Origin: JAUVXJ01 sp964433755
Lineage (GTDB): Bacteria > Chloroflexota > Anaerolineae > UBA7937 > B3-Chlor
Length of the DNA stretch: 64,000 bases
Direction: 5' to 3'
Assembly (NCBI GenBank): GCA_964433755.1
Contig: CAYSSR010000002.1
Span: forward strand, 248,001-312,000
Shown: positions 7,417 to 16,204 of the stretch, piece by piece
How the letters are laid out: every line of letters begins with the position of its first letter
How positions within the stretch are numbered: the stretch's first letter is position 1
Notes under the pieces: model-generated
The model's input: only the letters and a program-made list of their open reading frames with translations
The model's database searches: none
What the model was told of the DNA's origin: nothing
Made by a program: the position numbers and the translations under genes

Positions 7417-7941
7417 TCAGCTCCCCTGCAACCGATCCTGGTACCCGTGACGCAGATCCGACCCGGCAGCCTCTCGGAGGATCTCGATCCCGTGCGGCAG
7501 AACGGGGAAGATCACCTCCAGCCCCTCTCGCACAGCCTTGGTGCTCCCGGGCAGATTCACCACCAACGTCTGACCACGGATGCCGGCGACACCTCGGGAG
7601 AGCATCGCATGAGGCGTAGCTTTGGCACCCTCCGTTCTCATGGCCTCAGCCAGTCCCGGCGCCTCCCGCTCGATGATCCCCCTGGTAGCCTCTGGAGTAA
7701 CGTCTCGCGGCGCGAAGCCGGTCCCCCCCGTAGTCAGGATCAGATCGAGGTCTTTCACGTCACACCATTCTATCAAGACTTGGCGGATGGAGTCCTGCTC
7801 ATCCGGAACAACGGCTTGCTCCGTCACCTCGGCCTGCAGTCGCTCCACAACCAGATCCCTGATCAGGGGGCCGCTGGCATCTTCGGCCTCGCCCCGAGAG
7901 CATCGGTCGCTCACTGTCAGGACGCCCACGGAGATCTTCAT
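7417..7941 (-). CDS. mog: MogA/MoaB family molybdopterin adenylyltransferase
   Basis: 174 aa. Adenylates molybdopterin before metal insertion by MoeA. The family motif TTGGTGFAPRDVTPEAT is present near residue 75, along with a later NLPGSTKA. Its ATG overlaps the moeA stop by 4 bases. Mog and MoaB differ little in sequence, so the name is approximate. Confidence 0.93.
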   Translation of the reverse strand: MKISVGVLTVSDRCSRGEAEDASGPLIRDLVVERLQAEVTEQAVVPDEQDSIRQVLIEWCDVKDLDLILTTGGTGFAPRDVTPEATRGIIEREAPGLAEAMRTEGAKATPHAMLSRGVAGIRGQTLVVNLPGSTKAVREGLEVIFPVLPHGIEILREAAGSDLRHGYQDRLQGS

Positions 7942-9224
7942 GCGCCACTCCTAGACGACTCCAAGTCCCAAACTGAAGGGGCTGTATCACTGCCGCCCCT
8001 TTCCAGCAGCATGACCGTCACACGGCTGCCCGCCGGCGCACGACTCCAGTCCTCCGGGATGATCGCCAAACCATCCGCTTCGATCATGGAGCTCAGAATC
8101 CCGGACCCCTGTTCTCCGGTGAGATACGCCTGCCACTCGCCGGCCTCCTCCAGGCGCACGCGCAAATAGTGACGGCGATCGTCCTTCCGCGACACTTCGT
8201 CCATGAGCACAGCCTCAAGGGTCGGACGCCTCCACTCCGTGGCGCCCTGCATCCTGAGAATCGCAGGGCGGGCGAAGAGCTCGAAGGAGATCATCGCCGA
8301 GACGGGATTCCCCGGCAAGCCCAACAACGGCACCCCCTCGATCTGTCCAAAAGCCAGAGGCTTTCCGGGCTTCATCCGTACACGCCAGAAAGTCATCTGG
8401 CCCTCAGCGGCCAACACTTCCTTCACCACGTCGAAATCGCCCACAGACACCCCGCCCGAGGTCAAGAAGAGGTCCACGCCTTGCGCCAGGCCGGTTCTGA
8501 TCATCTCTGTCAGCTCTTCCACCTGGTCCCGAGCGATGCCCAGGACCACCGGAATGCCACCGCACTGCATCACCTGCGCGGCGTTGGAGTAGCTGTTCGC
8601 ATTTCGTATCTTGCCCGGGGCCAGAGGCTGATCAACCTCCACCAACTCGTCGCCGGTAGCGAGAATGCCCACTCTCGGCCGCCGGGTGACCATGATCTCC
8701 TTCCGCCCCAGAGTGGCAGCCATGCCCACCTCCTGGGCACGGATCCGAGTTCCTGGACGGAGCACCAGCGTTCCCGCGCGGACATCCTCTCCAGCCGCTC
8801 GAGTGTCCTTGCCCACGGGCACGTCCACCTTCACGTCCACCCAGTCTCCATCACGGTCGGTATCCTCAAAGCGTACCACAGCATCAGCGTCCTCCGGCAA
8901 GGGCGCCCCGGTCATGATGCGTATGGTCGTGCCCGGCTCCACCGCCTTGTCGCTGACGTAGCCCGCCCCCAGGTCGCCCACCATCAGCAGGCGTCTTGGA
9001 GACTCGGGTGTCGCCCCCACCGTGTCAGCCGCTTGCACAGCATAGCCGTCCATGGCCGAGTTGGTGTACGGTGGTATATCGACGTCGGCGCGCACGTCCT
9101 CGGCCAGAACGCGGCCCAGAGCCTCCAGTATCGGTACTCGCTCCGGCTCCAGGAGATCAAAGAAGCCCAGTACTCGTTCCAGGGCTTCTTCAACGCTCAG
9201 AACTGGGTACAGCTCACTCACCAT
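7938..9224 (-). CDS. moeA: Molybdopterin molybdenumtransferase MoeA
   Basis: 428 aa. Inserts Mo (or W) into adenylated molybdopterin. N-terminal MoeA domain with NSAMDGYAV near residue 55; MoCF-like domain with TSGGVSVGDFD; C-terminal MoeA domain IV. I start at the ATG at 9224, which has GGAAGG 5 bases upstream and overlaps the moaE stop. The C-terminus is usual in length (no fused PBP domain). Confidence 0.95.
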   Translation of the reverse strand: MVSELYPVLSVEEALERVLGFFDLLEPERVPILEALGRVLAEDVRADVDIPPYTNSAMDGYAVQAADTVGATPESPRRLLMVGDLGAGYVSDKAVEPGTTIRIMTGAPLPEDADAVVRFEDTDRDGDWVDVKVDVPVGKDTRAAGEDVRAGTLVLRPGTRIRAQEVGMAATLGRKEIMVTRRPRVGILATGDELVEVDQPLAPGKIRNANSYSNAAQVMQCGGIPVVLGIARDQVEELTEMIRTGLAQGVDLFLTSGGVSVGDFDVVKEVLAAEGQMTFWRVRMKPGKPLAFGQIEGVPLLGLPGNPVSAMISFELFARPAILRMQGATEWRRPTLEAVLMDEVSRKDDRRHYLRVRLEEAGEWQAYLTGEQGSGILSSMIEADGLAIIPEDWSRAPAGSRVTVMLLERGGSDTAPSVWDLESSRSGA

Positions 9225-9655
9225 TCGCCCTTCCATTCAGCACCATCTGCCCAGACTTCTTTCTTCCAGACGGGCACTATCTCCTTCAGCCGGTCGATCG
9301 CATAGCGCAATGCTTCGAAGACCTCTTCCCGATGGGCTGCGGACAGGGCGATGACTGCACTCACCTCCCCGGGCTGCAAGCGTCCAACACGATGAACGAT
9401 AGCGACTCTGTCGATGCTCGCCCATCTTTGGCGGATCTCTTCACCCACCTGCTCCAGCATCTCTTCGGCCATCCCGGGATAGTGCTCGTACTCCAGGTAG
9501 CGAACTGCTCGACCATCGGTGTGGTCGCGAGCGACGCCTACGAACGAGGCCACAGCCCCGATGGAAGGGCTCGCCACCTGCGTCACGACCTCGTCCACAT
9601 GCAACTCCCGCGTGGTAATCTCGAACGGTCCGAGGGATGATGCTGTCGTCACCAA
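9218..9655 (-). CDS. moaE: Molybdopterin synthase catalytic subunit MoaE
   Basis: 145 aa. Large subunit that, with thiocarboxylated MoaD, turns cyclic pyranopterin monophosphate into molybdopterin. Family motifs: GAVASFVGVARDH, HRVGRLQPGE and the catalytic-lysine region VPVWKKEVW. Ends overlapping moeA. Confidence 0.95.
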   Translation of the reverse strand: MVTTASSLGPFEITTRELHVDEVVTQVASPSIGAVASFVGVARDHTDGRAVRYLEYEHYPGMAEEMLEQVGEEIRQRWASIDRVAIVHRVGRLQPGEVSAVIALSAAHREEVFEALRYAIDRLKEIVPVWKKEVWADGAEWKGEW

Positions 9656-9657
9656 TC

Positions 9658-9903
9658 CTACCCTCCCGATACCGGCGGTATGCAGGCGACCTCATCGCCC
9701 TCGAACAGTTCCGTTCCCGGATCGGCATACCTCCGATTCACCGCGATCCTGACCGCGGCAGCGTAGCTCCCCAGAACCGGGTACCCCTCAACGAGGTCGG
9801 AAAGCAGTTGCCCGGCAGTCATTCCAGTATCGATCTCCCAATCCAGCTCTTTCGTGCCGAGCGCCTCCCGGGGACCACCGAAGAGCTTGATCTTCACTCG
9901 CAT
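9658..9903 (-). CDS. moaD: Molybdopterin synthase sulfur carrier MoaD
   Basis: 81 aa ubiquitin-like protein ending PPVSGG; the terminal Gly-Gly is adenylated and thiocarboxylated. Start KIKLFGGPREALG is typical. It overlaps moaC by 10 bases and is 2 bases from moaE. The MoeB/ThiF activating enzyme is not in the window. Confidence 0.93.
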   Translation of the reverse strand: MRVKIKLFGGPREALGTKELDWEIDTGMTAGQLLSDLVEGYPVLGSYAAAVRIAVNRRYADPGTELFEGDEVACIPPVSGG

Positions 9904-10382
9904 GGGGACTCCTCGAGCACGAGATCCCCGCTGCTCCCTCCGCTCTTCCTCACCAATCTGATCTCCCCGATCCTCATCGTCCTCTCCACGGCTTTGGCCA
10001 TGTCATAGATGGTCAGCGCAGCCACACTCACCGCTGTGAGCGCCTCCATCTCCACGCCGGTCTGCCCTCGGCTTTGCGCCGTGGCCGTGATCTCTATCCG
10101 CGAGCCGGTTTCATCGACCTGGAAGTCCAGATCTACCTTGGTCAACAGAACAGGGTGACACAGCGGGATGAGCTCGGGAACCTTCTTGGCAGCCTGAATG
10201 CCTGCTACCCTGGCCACGGCGAACACATCCCCCTTGGGTAGTGCCTTCTCCACAATGAGACGGAGGGTCGCCGGACGCATGCTCACCTCTCCCCTGGCCA
10301 CAGCCACCCTCTTCGTAGCTGGCTTGTCACCTACGTCCACCATTTGAGCGCGACCTTCATCGTCCAGATGAGTCAATTCCAT
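9894..10382 (-). CDS. moaC: Cyclic pyranopterin monophosphate synthase MoaC
   Basis: 162 aa. Converts the MoaA product to cyclic pyranopterin monophosphate. Motifs: LTHLDDEGRAQMVDVGDK, LIPLCHPVLL, GQTGVEMEALTAVSVAALT, DMAKAV and the C-terminal LVRKSGG. I prefer the ATG at 10382 (MELTHL) over one 4 codons earlier. Confidence 0.95.
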   Translation of the reverse strand: MELTHLDDEGRAQMVDVGDKPATKRVAVARGEVSMRPATLRLIVEKALPKGDVFAVARVAGIQAAKKVPELIPLCHPVLLTKVDLDFQVDETGSRIEITATAQSRGQTGVEMEALTAVSVAALTIYDMAKAVERTMRIGEIRLVRKSGGSSGDLVLEESPCE

Positions 10383-10460
10383 GGTGCCCCCCATATGCCG
10401 TGGATGATCGCCACTGACGCAGCCAGACCGTTGTCGTCCCCCAGCCAGTCGACCAAGACT

Positions 10461-11456
10461 CTAGCCGCCGAGCTGAGACATGGTTCGCCGCAGCGAAGTC
10501 ACCGACTCCGCCAGGTGGTGCTCGCGCGGCTTGCTCTGCACACCCCTGAGCAGCAGTTCCCTAATCTCGGCCACGCCCGCGCCCTGCCGCAACGGGGTCC
10601 GCAGATCGATCTCCGCGTCCGAGAGAAGACACGGCCGAAGCTGCCCGTCAGCCGTCAGGCGCATCCTGTTGCATCGGCAGCAGAAATGCTCGCTGATCGG
10701 GGTTATGAAGCCCACAGTGCCCCGCGCTCCCGGCAACCGGTAGTAGCGCGCAGGTCCGTTCCCGACAGATACCTTCGCTGCTGTCAGTGGCCCAAGCTCG
10801 CTCTCGATCTTTCCCCGCATCTCCTCCGCGGTCACGACCTTCTGTCGCCATTCGTCGCCGACAAGGCTTCCACTGCCTACCGGCATTAGCTCGATGAAAC
10901 GCAGATCCCAGCCCTCCTCTATCGTTTGGCGAGCGAAGTCAACGATCTCATCATCATTGATGCCCCTGATGACCACCGCGTTGATCTTTACGGGATCGAG
11001 CCCCGTTCTCCTGGCAGTCTCTATTCCATCCAGCACGTCCTGGAGCCGCCCGCCACGAGTGATCCACGCGAAGCGCTCCGGACGCAGTGAGTCGACGCTG
11101 ACGTTGACCCTACGGAGCCCCGCCTTGGCCAGAGCAGATGCATAGCGCGATAGCAGAGTGCCATTTGTGGTCATCGCCAGGTCGTCGATCCCCGGGATGC
11201 CGGATAGCATCCTCACCAGATCCACTACCCCCAACCGAACCAAAGGCTCACCACCTGTCAGGCGCACCTTGCTGATCTGTAGTTCTGCGGCCGCGCGCAC
11301 TACGGTCTCGATCTCTTCGTAGGTCAGAATCGCTCCGTGCCCGACCGACGGCACACCCTCCTCGGGCATACAGTACTCGCATCGCAGGTTGCAGCGATCA
11401 GTCACAGAGATGCGAAGATAGCTGATCGGACGATTGCACGGATCCAGATGTGTCAT
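10461..11456 (-). CDS. moaA: GTP 3',8-cyclase MoaA
   Basis: 331 aa radical SAM enzyme for the first step of molybdopterin synthesis. N-terminal cluster CNLRCEYC near residue 22, GGEPLVR, and the C-terminal GTP-binding cluster CCRCNRMRLTADGQLRPC. The protein ends in Gly-Gly, needed for MoaA activity. First gene of the moa operon, behind its own riboswitch. Confidence 0.96.
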   Translation of the reverse strand: MTHLDPCNRPISYLRISVTDRCNLRCEYCMPEEGVPSVGHGAILTYEEIETVVRAAAELQISKVRLTGGEPLVRLGVVDLVRMLSGIPGIDDLAMTTNGTLLSRYASALAKAGLRRVNVSVDSLRPERFAWITRGGRLQDVLDGIETARRTGLDPVKINAVVIRGINDDEIVDFARQTIEEGWDLRFIELMPVGSGSLVGDEWRQKVVTAEEMRGKIESELGPLTAAKVSVGNGPARYYRLPGARGTVGFITPISEHFCCRCNRMRLTADGQLRPCLLSDAEIDLRTPLRQGAGVAEIRELLLRGVQSKPREHHLAESVTSLRRTMSQLGG

Positions 11457-11572
11457 CGACCCCCGACGACTCCCTCTTGACCGTCAGCCCACACGGCCAG
11501 ACAGCTTACGCCTCCCACCGTAGCCACTTCTCTCCCCTCAGCGGGCACCGTGCCCACCAAGCCACGAAGGTT

Positions 11573-11608
11573 CAAAAAAGGCGCCCCCTGAAAGGTAGTG
11601 GACGCCTC
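11573..11608 (-). terminator. Terminator in the moaA leader
   Basis: Minus strand AGGCGTCC...GGGGCGCCT followed by TTTTTT, directly after the riboswitch and 116 bases before moaA. A standard expression platform for transcriptional control. Confidence 0.8.
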
Positions 11609-11614
11609 ACCAAA

Positions 11615-11715
11615 TCCTGTCTGCAGCCCTTCTCCTTTCCAACCACGGGAGGCATAACCGTTTCCAGTTGTGCCCTGTCGCCCAATACCCGTAAGCCCGA
11701 GGACTCCCAGGGTCA
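11615..11715 (-). ncRNA. Moco-family riboswitch upstream of the moa operon
   Basis: Minus strand: GGGCACAAC/GGTTATGCC hairpin with a TGGAAAC loop, CCTCCCG, then TTGGAAAGGAG. It matches the tup leader closely (same order and spacing) and the conserved CCTCCC...GGAAAGG core of the Moco motif. Outer helix limits are approximate. In the known family, cofactor binding lowers expression of synthesis genes; that sign is assumed here. Confidence 0.85.
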
Positions 11716-11749
11716 TTGGGTCGGAGAATCGGTCTATACTCTCGATTCT

Positions 11750-11778
11750 ATTATACGGTCCGCAGAGCCGGAACGCAA
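11750..11778 (-). promoter_or_regulatory. Promoter of the moa operon
   Basis: Minus strand TTGCGT (11773-11778), 17-bp spacer, TATAAT (11750-11755), some 35 bases before the riboswitch. Confidence 0.65.
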
Positions 11779-11915
11779 ACCCTGGCTAGTCTAGGCACTG
11801 TATGTGGCGGGCACGCGCTCTCGGTGGAGCAGACACATCCAAGAGGATCCGGTCCCCCGTGAGCAGGACAGGCTGGCAGCGGGTATGACAGCATTCTCAG
11901 CAACGCTGGATCGTG

Positions 11916-12857
11916 CTAGCGGAGCGCCTCCTCGAGGGCGCGCTGGGTCTCACGCGTATCAAGGGGACCAGGGTAGTTGTACAACGGCCCTCTCGGCGGC
12001 TCGTTGTAGTAGGGACGGTTGCAGCCTGGGCAGCCCGACGTCCGAAAGGCCTGGCCATCCAGCAGCGCTCTCTCCAGCTCGTCGCGTCCCAGTCCGAAGG
12101 ACACCACCTGCCCTCGAGGCGAGAAGGCGAAGTCCTCGACCGCCACCCGGCCATTCACGATCAGGTATCTGGCTATCTGAACCCGCCGGTAGCTCGACAC
12201 AGACGGAGAAGCCTGGTCTTCCATGGTGGTTCCAGGGATCGGAGTGAAGGCGAAGAGCGCAGGTGTGACCTCCCAATCGTGGAGGAGGGCTATCATGCGC
12301 ACCATCTGTTCCTCCGTCTCCCCCAGCCCTACCATCAGGTGAGTGCTGACCCGCCCGGGAAAGCGATGTGCGGCCTCTTCGATGACTGCGAGGGACGCGC
12401 GGAGATTCCCTCCCTTCACCCGGTGGAAGGCCTCCTCGTTGACGGCGTCGAGACTCAGCCCTATCCTCTCCACACCAGCCTCGAGCAGGTCCTCGGCCTG
12501 ATCCGCGTTAGCCACCACAGAAACGCTGAGAGGCACCTTCCGGCCCAGTCGGGTCGCTATGGCTCCCACGCGATCCAGATTCCCAGGGCCGACCGTGACC
12601 TGCAAACAGCACCGCTCGATGCTGCCCTTCGAGTAGGCCTCTTCCACCGCAGAGAGAGTCTCCTCCTCGTCACACTGCGGCCAGGTGACGCGAGACAATG
12701 CCAGCGCCGAGGCCCTGCTGCTTCGCGCCTGAGCACAGAAAGCACAGTCACGACGACAACGCCCCCCCACCATCAGGTAAGCCGTGGTCGGGGGGGCGTC
12801 CAGCCAAGTCTCTGCCAAGCCCAGGACGCCAAGCGTCCCTGATGAGACTTTGATCAA
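11916..12857 (-). CDS. Biotin-synthase-like radical SAM protein
   Basis: 313 aa. Radical SAM cluster in CRRDCAFCAQAR near residue 31; the core resembles BioB/HydE-type enzymes (SVSVVANADQAEDLLEAGVERIGLSLDA, FTPIPGTTMEDQ). Near the C-terminus GCPGCNRPYYNE could hold an extra cluster or metal. I start at TTG 12857, which has GAGGAG upstream; the open frame continues much further but there overlaps dedA. Substrate unknown. It is 14 bases after dedA and likely co-transcribed. It is not a canonical BioB, which is longer at the N-terminus and keeps other motifs. Confidence 0.8.
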   Translation of the reverse strand: MIKVSSGTLGVLGLAETWLDAPPTTAYLMVGGRCRRDCAFCAQARSSRASALALSRVTWPQCDEEETLSAVEEAYSKGSIERCCLQVTVGPGNLDRVGAIATRLGRKVPLSVSVVANADQAEDLLEAGVERIGLSLDAVNEEAFHRVKGGNLRASLAVIEEAAHRFPGRVSTHLMVGLGETEEQMVRMIALLHDWEVTPALFAFTPIPGTTMEDQASPSVSSYRRVQIARYLIVNGRVAVEDFAFSPRGQVVSFGLGRDELERALLDGQAFRTSGCPGCNRPYYNEPPRGPLYNYPGPLDTRETQRALEEALR

Positions 12858-12871
12858 CCGACTCCTCGCTC

Positions 12872-13531
12872 CTACTCCGCTGACTCCTCTGTCGGCGCCA
12901 CGCGCTCCGCACCTCGCGCCTTCAAACGACGATAGATGAAGAACCCAACCAGCGCCAGCACGACGAGGATGATCGGGATGTCGAAGGGGCGCATCGCTTC
13001 CCGGACCCTCTCCCAGTGCTCCCCGAACACGTAGCCAGCCCATCCAAGGACCCAGCACCAGATGAAGGAACCCGTGAAGGTCCATACCGTGAACTTGACG
13101 AAGTTCATGCGGGCCACGCCGGCCGGCAGCGAGATGAAGGTGCGCACCACCGGCAACAACCGGGAGAAGAACGCCGTGTGCTCTCCATACCTGGCAAACC
13201 ACCGGTCCGCCACCTCTATCTCGTGGGTTTGGATCAGGACGTACTTCCCATACTTCTCCAGAAGCGGCCTCCCACCTTTGGCACCGATCCAGTAAGTGAA
13301 GACGGAACCCAGCGTGCAGCCCACGGCGCCCCACCAACCCGCCCAGAAAGTGTGCCACACTGACAAGCCCTTGGCCTGGATCAGCATCCATCCCGCCAGA
13401 GGCATGGTGACCTCGCTGGGCAATGGTATGCAAGCGCTCTCGATGGCCATAGCCAGAACAATGCCAGCCCAGCCAACGGCTTGGATAAGATTCTGAAGGA
13501 ATAGCACAATCTGATGCTCAATCGCTTCCAA
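12872..13531 (-). CDS. DedA family membrane protein
   Basis: 219 aa with about five membrane segments. DedA signature: ESACIPLPSEVTMPLAGW near residue 31 and FSRLLPVVRTFISLPAGVARM near residue 123, the re-entrant helices thought to carry undecaprenyl phosphate or phospholipid across the membrane with proton motive force. Start is TTG with GGAGG 8 bases upstream. Confidence 0.92.
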   Translation of the reverse strand: MEAIEHQIVLFLQNLIQAVGWAGIVLAMAIESACIPLPSEVTMPLAGWMLIQAKGLSVWHTFWAGWWGAVGCTLGSVFTYWIGAKGGRPLLEKYGKYVLIQTHEIEVADRWFARYGEHTAFFSRLLPVVRTFISLPAGVARMNFVKFTVWTFTGSFIWCWVLGWAGYVFGEHWERVREAMRPFDIPIILVVLALVGFFIYRRLKARGAERVAPTEESAE

Positions 13532-13572
13532 CCGCCTATCCTCCTTACGTGTAACGAAAAGACAAGTGACCG

Positions 13573-13602
13573 ATTATAGCATCAGCACAGAGCTGGGGAC
13601 AA
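13573..13602 (-). promoter_or_regulatory. Promoter of the dedA/radical SAM pair
   Basis: Minus strand TTGTCC (13597-13602), 18-bp spacer, TATAAT (13573-13578). Confidence 0.6.
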
Positions 13603-13627
13603 CGAGGCACTGCTGGGAAACGAGGGG

Positions 13628-13912
13628 TCAGAAGGTGCGGGATGATGTCTGGGAGGAGGACAAGGTATTGGCGATAGCCGCCAAACTGTCCATGTTGGAC
13701 AGACTCAAGGAAACCCCGTGGTCATTCAACTCGCGATAGCCCATGCCTTTGAACAACCGGTAGCTGGCCACCCGACACATCTCATCGTACAACTCGGGCC
13801 ACTTGCAGCCGCGCCTCTCGACGCAGAAGGAAACGAACTCTTTGGCCAGCGGATTGTCATCGACGACCACGGGTCTCTCCCGAAACAGGTCTGTCATAGA
13901 GGAGAAAGACAA
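13628..13912 (-). CDS. Hypothetical protein (up to 94 aa)
   Basis: No family recognised. The sequence looks protein-like (FVSFCVERRGCKWPELYDEM, then VASYRLFKGMGYRELNDHGVS), with a mixed helical composition and no overlap with another gene. An internal Met (MTDLFRE) may be the true start; neither start has a clear Shine-Dalgarno. It may be a small cytosolic protein of local distribution. Confidence 0.5.
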   Translation of the reverse strand: MSFSSMTDLFRERPVVVDDNPLAKEFVSFCVERRGCKWPELYDEMCRVASYRLFKGMGYRELNDHGVSLSLSNMDSLAAIANTLSSSQTSSRTF

Positions 13913-14276
13913 CGATCCAAGTTCGCTTCGCCGCGTTCTGCAAGCATCGCTATTCTACCAGACCCACATACCATTCTACCACAGACAACGCCCCTGCACT
14001 CTTAAAGAATACGCCAGCTTACCTTAAAGATCGGACCGGCGGTTCGAGCAACCTCTGCGAAAAGCACGACCCAACCGCTGTCTCTGCCGTCGGCAAGCTG
14101 ACCAACAGACAGTCGTGGGAGATACGAGTCCAGACCGGACCCTCGACCGCTGATCCGTGGCATACGAACTCCTTGCTGTCGTCGTCGTCTCGGCGCTACC
14201 CCTGAGGAGCCGGCTTCGTCGCGCTGGCGATAGCCGTCCAGACCACCGCGCCAGGCCGAACTCCTGCCGCGCTCCG
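13913..14276. other. Gene-free stretch before holB
   Basis: About 360 bases between a leftward hypothetical gene and the holB promoter. I see no convincing ORF, structured RNA or repeat; it must hold the promoter of the leftward gene. Confidence 0.5.
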
Positions 14277-14305
14277 TTGCAGCGGCTCTACCTTACAGGT
14301 ATAAT
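14277..14305 (+). promoter_or_regulatory. Promoter of holB-ricT
   Basis: TTGCAG (14277-14282), 17-bp spacer, TATAAT (14300-14305), 22 bases before the holB ATG. Confidence 0.75.
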
Positions 14306-14326
14306 GATTGAGGGAAAGGATCACTC

Positions 14327-15337
14327 ATGTGGCAAGTGACGGGGCACGACTGGGTCGTAGGCATTCTGAGTGGCAGCATCGCCCGGGACAAGGTATCACA
14401 CGCCTATCTGTTTGCCGGCCCGTCCAACGTAGGCAAGAGCACGCTGGCTTTGAATCTGGCGCAGGCGCTGACCTGTGAGAGCGAGGATAGGCCGTGTGGT
14501 CAGTGTAGCCCCTGTCGCAAGACCATGGCAGGGATCCATCCCGACGTTCGGAGGGTCAACCTCCAGTACCAGGCTCTCCTCCGCGATGAGACCAGTGGAG
14601 AGCAGAACGAGCTGCGGATCGACACCATCAGAAGCATCACCCAGGAGGTAGGTCTCAAACCCTTCGAGGGAGACAGAAAGGTCTTCATCATCGAAGACGC
14701 AGACAACATGACCACCCAGGCCGCCAACTCGATGCTCAAGACTCTGGAAGAACCTCCGCCATACGCCGTCCTGATCCTGACGGCGAGCGAACCGCGACTC
14801 CTCCTGCCCACGATCGTCTCGCGTTGTCAGGTCTTCACCCTCCGCCTGGTGCCCACCCGTCTGATAGAGACCCACTTGCGATCTCGCTCTGGAATGGAAG
14901 CGGAGCAAGCCAGCCAACTGGCCAGGCTGAGCGGAGGTAGAATCGGCTGGGCTATCAGCGTCGCTGAGGACGAATCGCTGATGAAGCAGAGAGACGAAAC
15001 ACTACGGCAGTTGACAGCATTGCCCAAGATGGGACGATTCGACCGCCTCGGCTTCGCACAGCAGCTTGCTCGTAGATCGCGGTCGGTGGGATCGGTTCTG
15101 GAACTGTGGCTCAACTGGTGGAGAGACCTGCTGCTGATCAAAGGTGGTAACCCAGACAACATCGCCAACGTGGATTTCTCTGCGGCACTCAGTCGAGAAG
15201 CCCGAGGGTACGAGCTGAAGGATATTGTCGCCTTCATCAACTCCATTCGCGTTGCTCTGAACCAACTGGAGATGAACATCGACCCTCGTCTGGCCCTCGA
15301 AGTGCTAATGCTGGACTTGCCTTCACCCAGTGATTGA
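14327..15337 (+). CDS. holB: DNA polymerase III delta' subunit
   Basis: 336 aa AAA+ clamp-loader subunit. Walker A-like AGPSNVGKSTLA near residue 27, zinc module CGQCSPCRKTMAG at ~60-72, VFIIEDADNMTTQAANSMLK (Walker B region), TLEEPPPYAVLILTA, and sensor region TIVSRCQVF. It helps load the beta clamp at the replication fork. The pairing holB-ricT is a common bacterial arrangement. Confidence 0.93.
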   Translation: MWQVTGHDWVVGILSGSIARDKVSHAYLFAGPSNVGKSTLALNLAQALTCESEDRPCGQCSPCRKTMAGIHPDVRRVNLQYQALLRDETSGEQNELRIDTIRSITQEVGLKPFEGDRKVFIIEDADNMTTQAANSMLKTLEEPPPYAVLILTASEPRLLLPTIVSRCQVFTLRLVPTRLIETHLRSRSGMEAEQASQLARLSGGRIGWAISVAEDESLMKQRDETLRQLTALPKMGRFDRLGFAQQLARRSRSVGSVLELWLNWWRDLLLIKGGNPDNIANVDFSAALSREARGYELKDIVAFINSIRVALNQLEMNIDPRLALEVLMLDLPSPSD

Positions 15338-15348
15338 GAGGACAGACC

Positions 15349-16179
15349 ATGTCCCAAGTCGTAGGTATTCGTTTCAGGAACTCTGGAAAAGTCTACTACT
15401 TCAACAGCGCCAAGGTGCACGACCTGGAGCTAGGTGAGCACGTCGTGGTGGATACCACCCGAGGACAGGAGGTGGGCATCGTCGTCTGCGCCCTGGAGAA
15501 GGCACCAGAGGACATCTCCAAAGAGGCTCTCAAGCCGGTGCACCGACGAGCCGAGCCCTTGGACTTGGTGCAAATGGAGCGGTATCGTCTCCGCGAGGCG
15601 CGCGCGCTGGCTCGGTGCGAAGAGAAACTAGAGGAACACAGGCTGCCCATCAAACTGTTGAAGGCAGAGTTCAACTTCGACGGCAGTCATCTCCTCGTGT
15701 ACTTCGTTTCCGAGAAGCGGGTGGACTTTCGCAAGTTCGTCCAGGATCTGAGGAAGACCCTGAAGACCAAGGTGGAGTTGCGCCAGGTCGGGGTCCGGGA
15801 CGAGGCCAAGCTCATGGGGGGCGTGGGGCGCTGCGGTAGAGAGCTCTGCTGCTCCACGTTTATGCAGGACTTCAGCCCGGTCTCCATCAAGATGGCCAAG
15901 CGACAGAACATCTCGCTCAACCCTTCCGAGATCTCCGGCGCCTGTGGAAGACTTCTGTGCTGTCTGGCGTACGAAGACGAGTACTACCAGGAGGTCAAGA
16001 AGAAGCTACCGCAACTTAGGGAGATCGTCAATACCACCTACGGATCCGGAGAAGTGAGGGCGCTCAACGCCTTGAAGCAGACTGTGACCGTGGAGTTGAA
16101 GAACGAAGTTACAGTCGAAGTCACACCCGACGAGATACTGGAGACCACAGGAAAGAAGGCCAAACGCAGGCGTTCCTGA
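15349..16179 (+). CDS. ricT: PSP1 domain protein RicT (YaaT)
   Basis: 276 aa. PSP1 C-terminal domain with the Cys pattern GRCGRELCCSTF and GACGRLLCCLAYE at residues ~163-210; in Bacillus these cysteines bind a [4Fe-4S] cluster in the Y-complex that affects RNase Y maturation of mRNAs. Start ATG 15349 follows GAGAGGAC. Twelve bases after holB. Confidence 0.92.
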   Translation: MSQVVGIRFRNSGKVYYFNSAKVHDLELGEHVVVDTTRGQEVGIVVCALEKAPEDISKEALKPVHRRAEPLDLVQMERYRLREARALARCEEKLEEHRLPIKLLKAEFNFDGSHLLVYFVSEKRVDFRKFVQDLRKTLKTKVELRQVGVRDEAKLMGGVGRCGRELCCSTFMQDFSPVSIKMAKRQNISLNPSEISGACGRLLCCLAYEDEYYQEVKKKLPQLREIVNTTYGSGEVRALNALKQTVTVELKNEVTVEVTPDEILETTGKKAKRRRS

Positions 16180-16204
16180 TCGTGCCCTTCTTTATGCCGC
16201 GGTG

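Noticed and set aside
8169..9305. Long plus-strand ORF (378 aa) opposite moeA/moaE
   Set aside because: It mirrors conserved moeA and moaE codons and has no recognisable motif or start signal.
12858..13433. N-terminal extension of the radical SAM gene over dedA
   Set aside because: The open frame runs through dedA in another frame; the TTG at 12857 with a Shine-Dalgarno and the cluster motif ~31 residues later fit a normal start.
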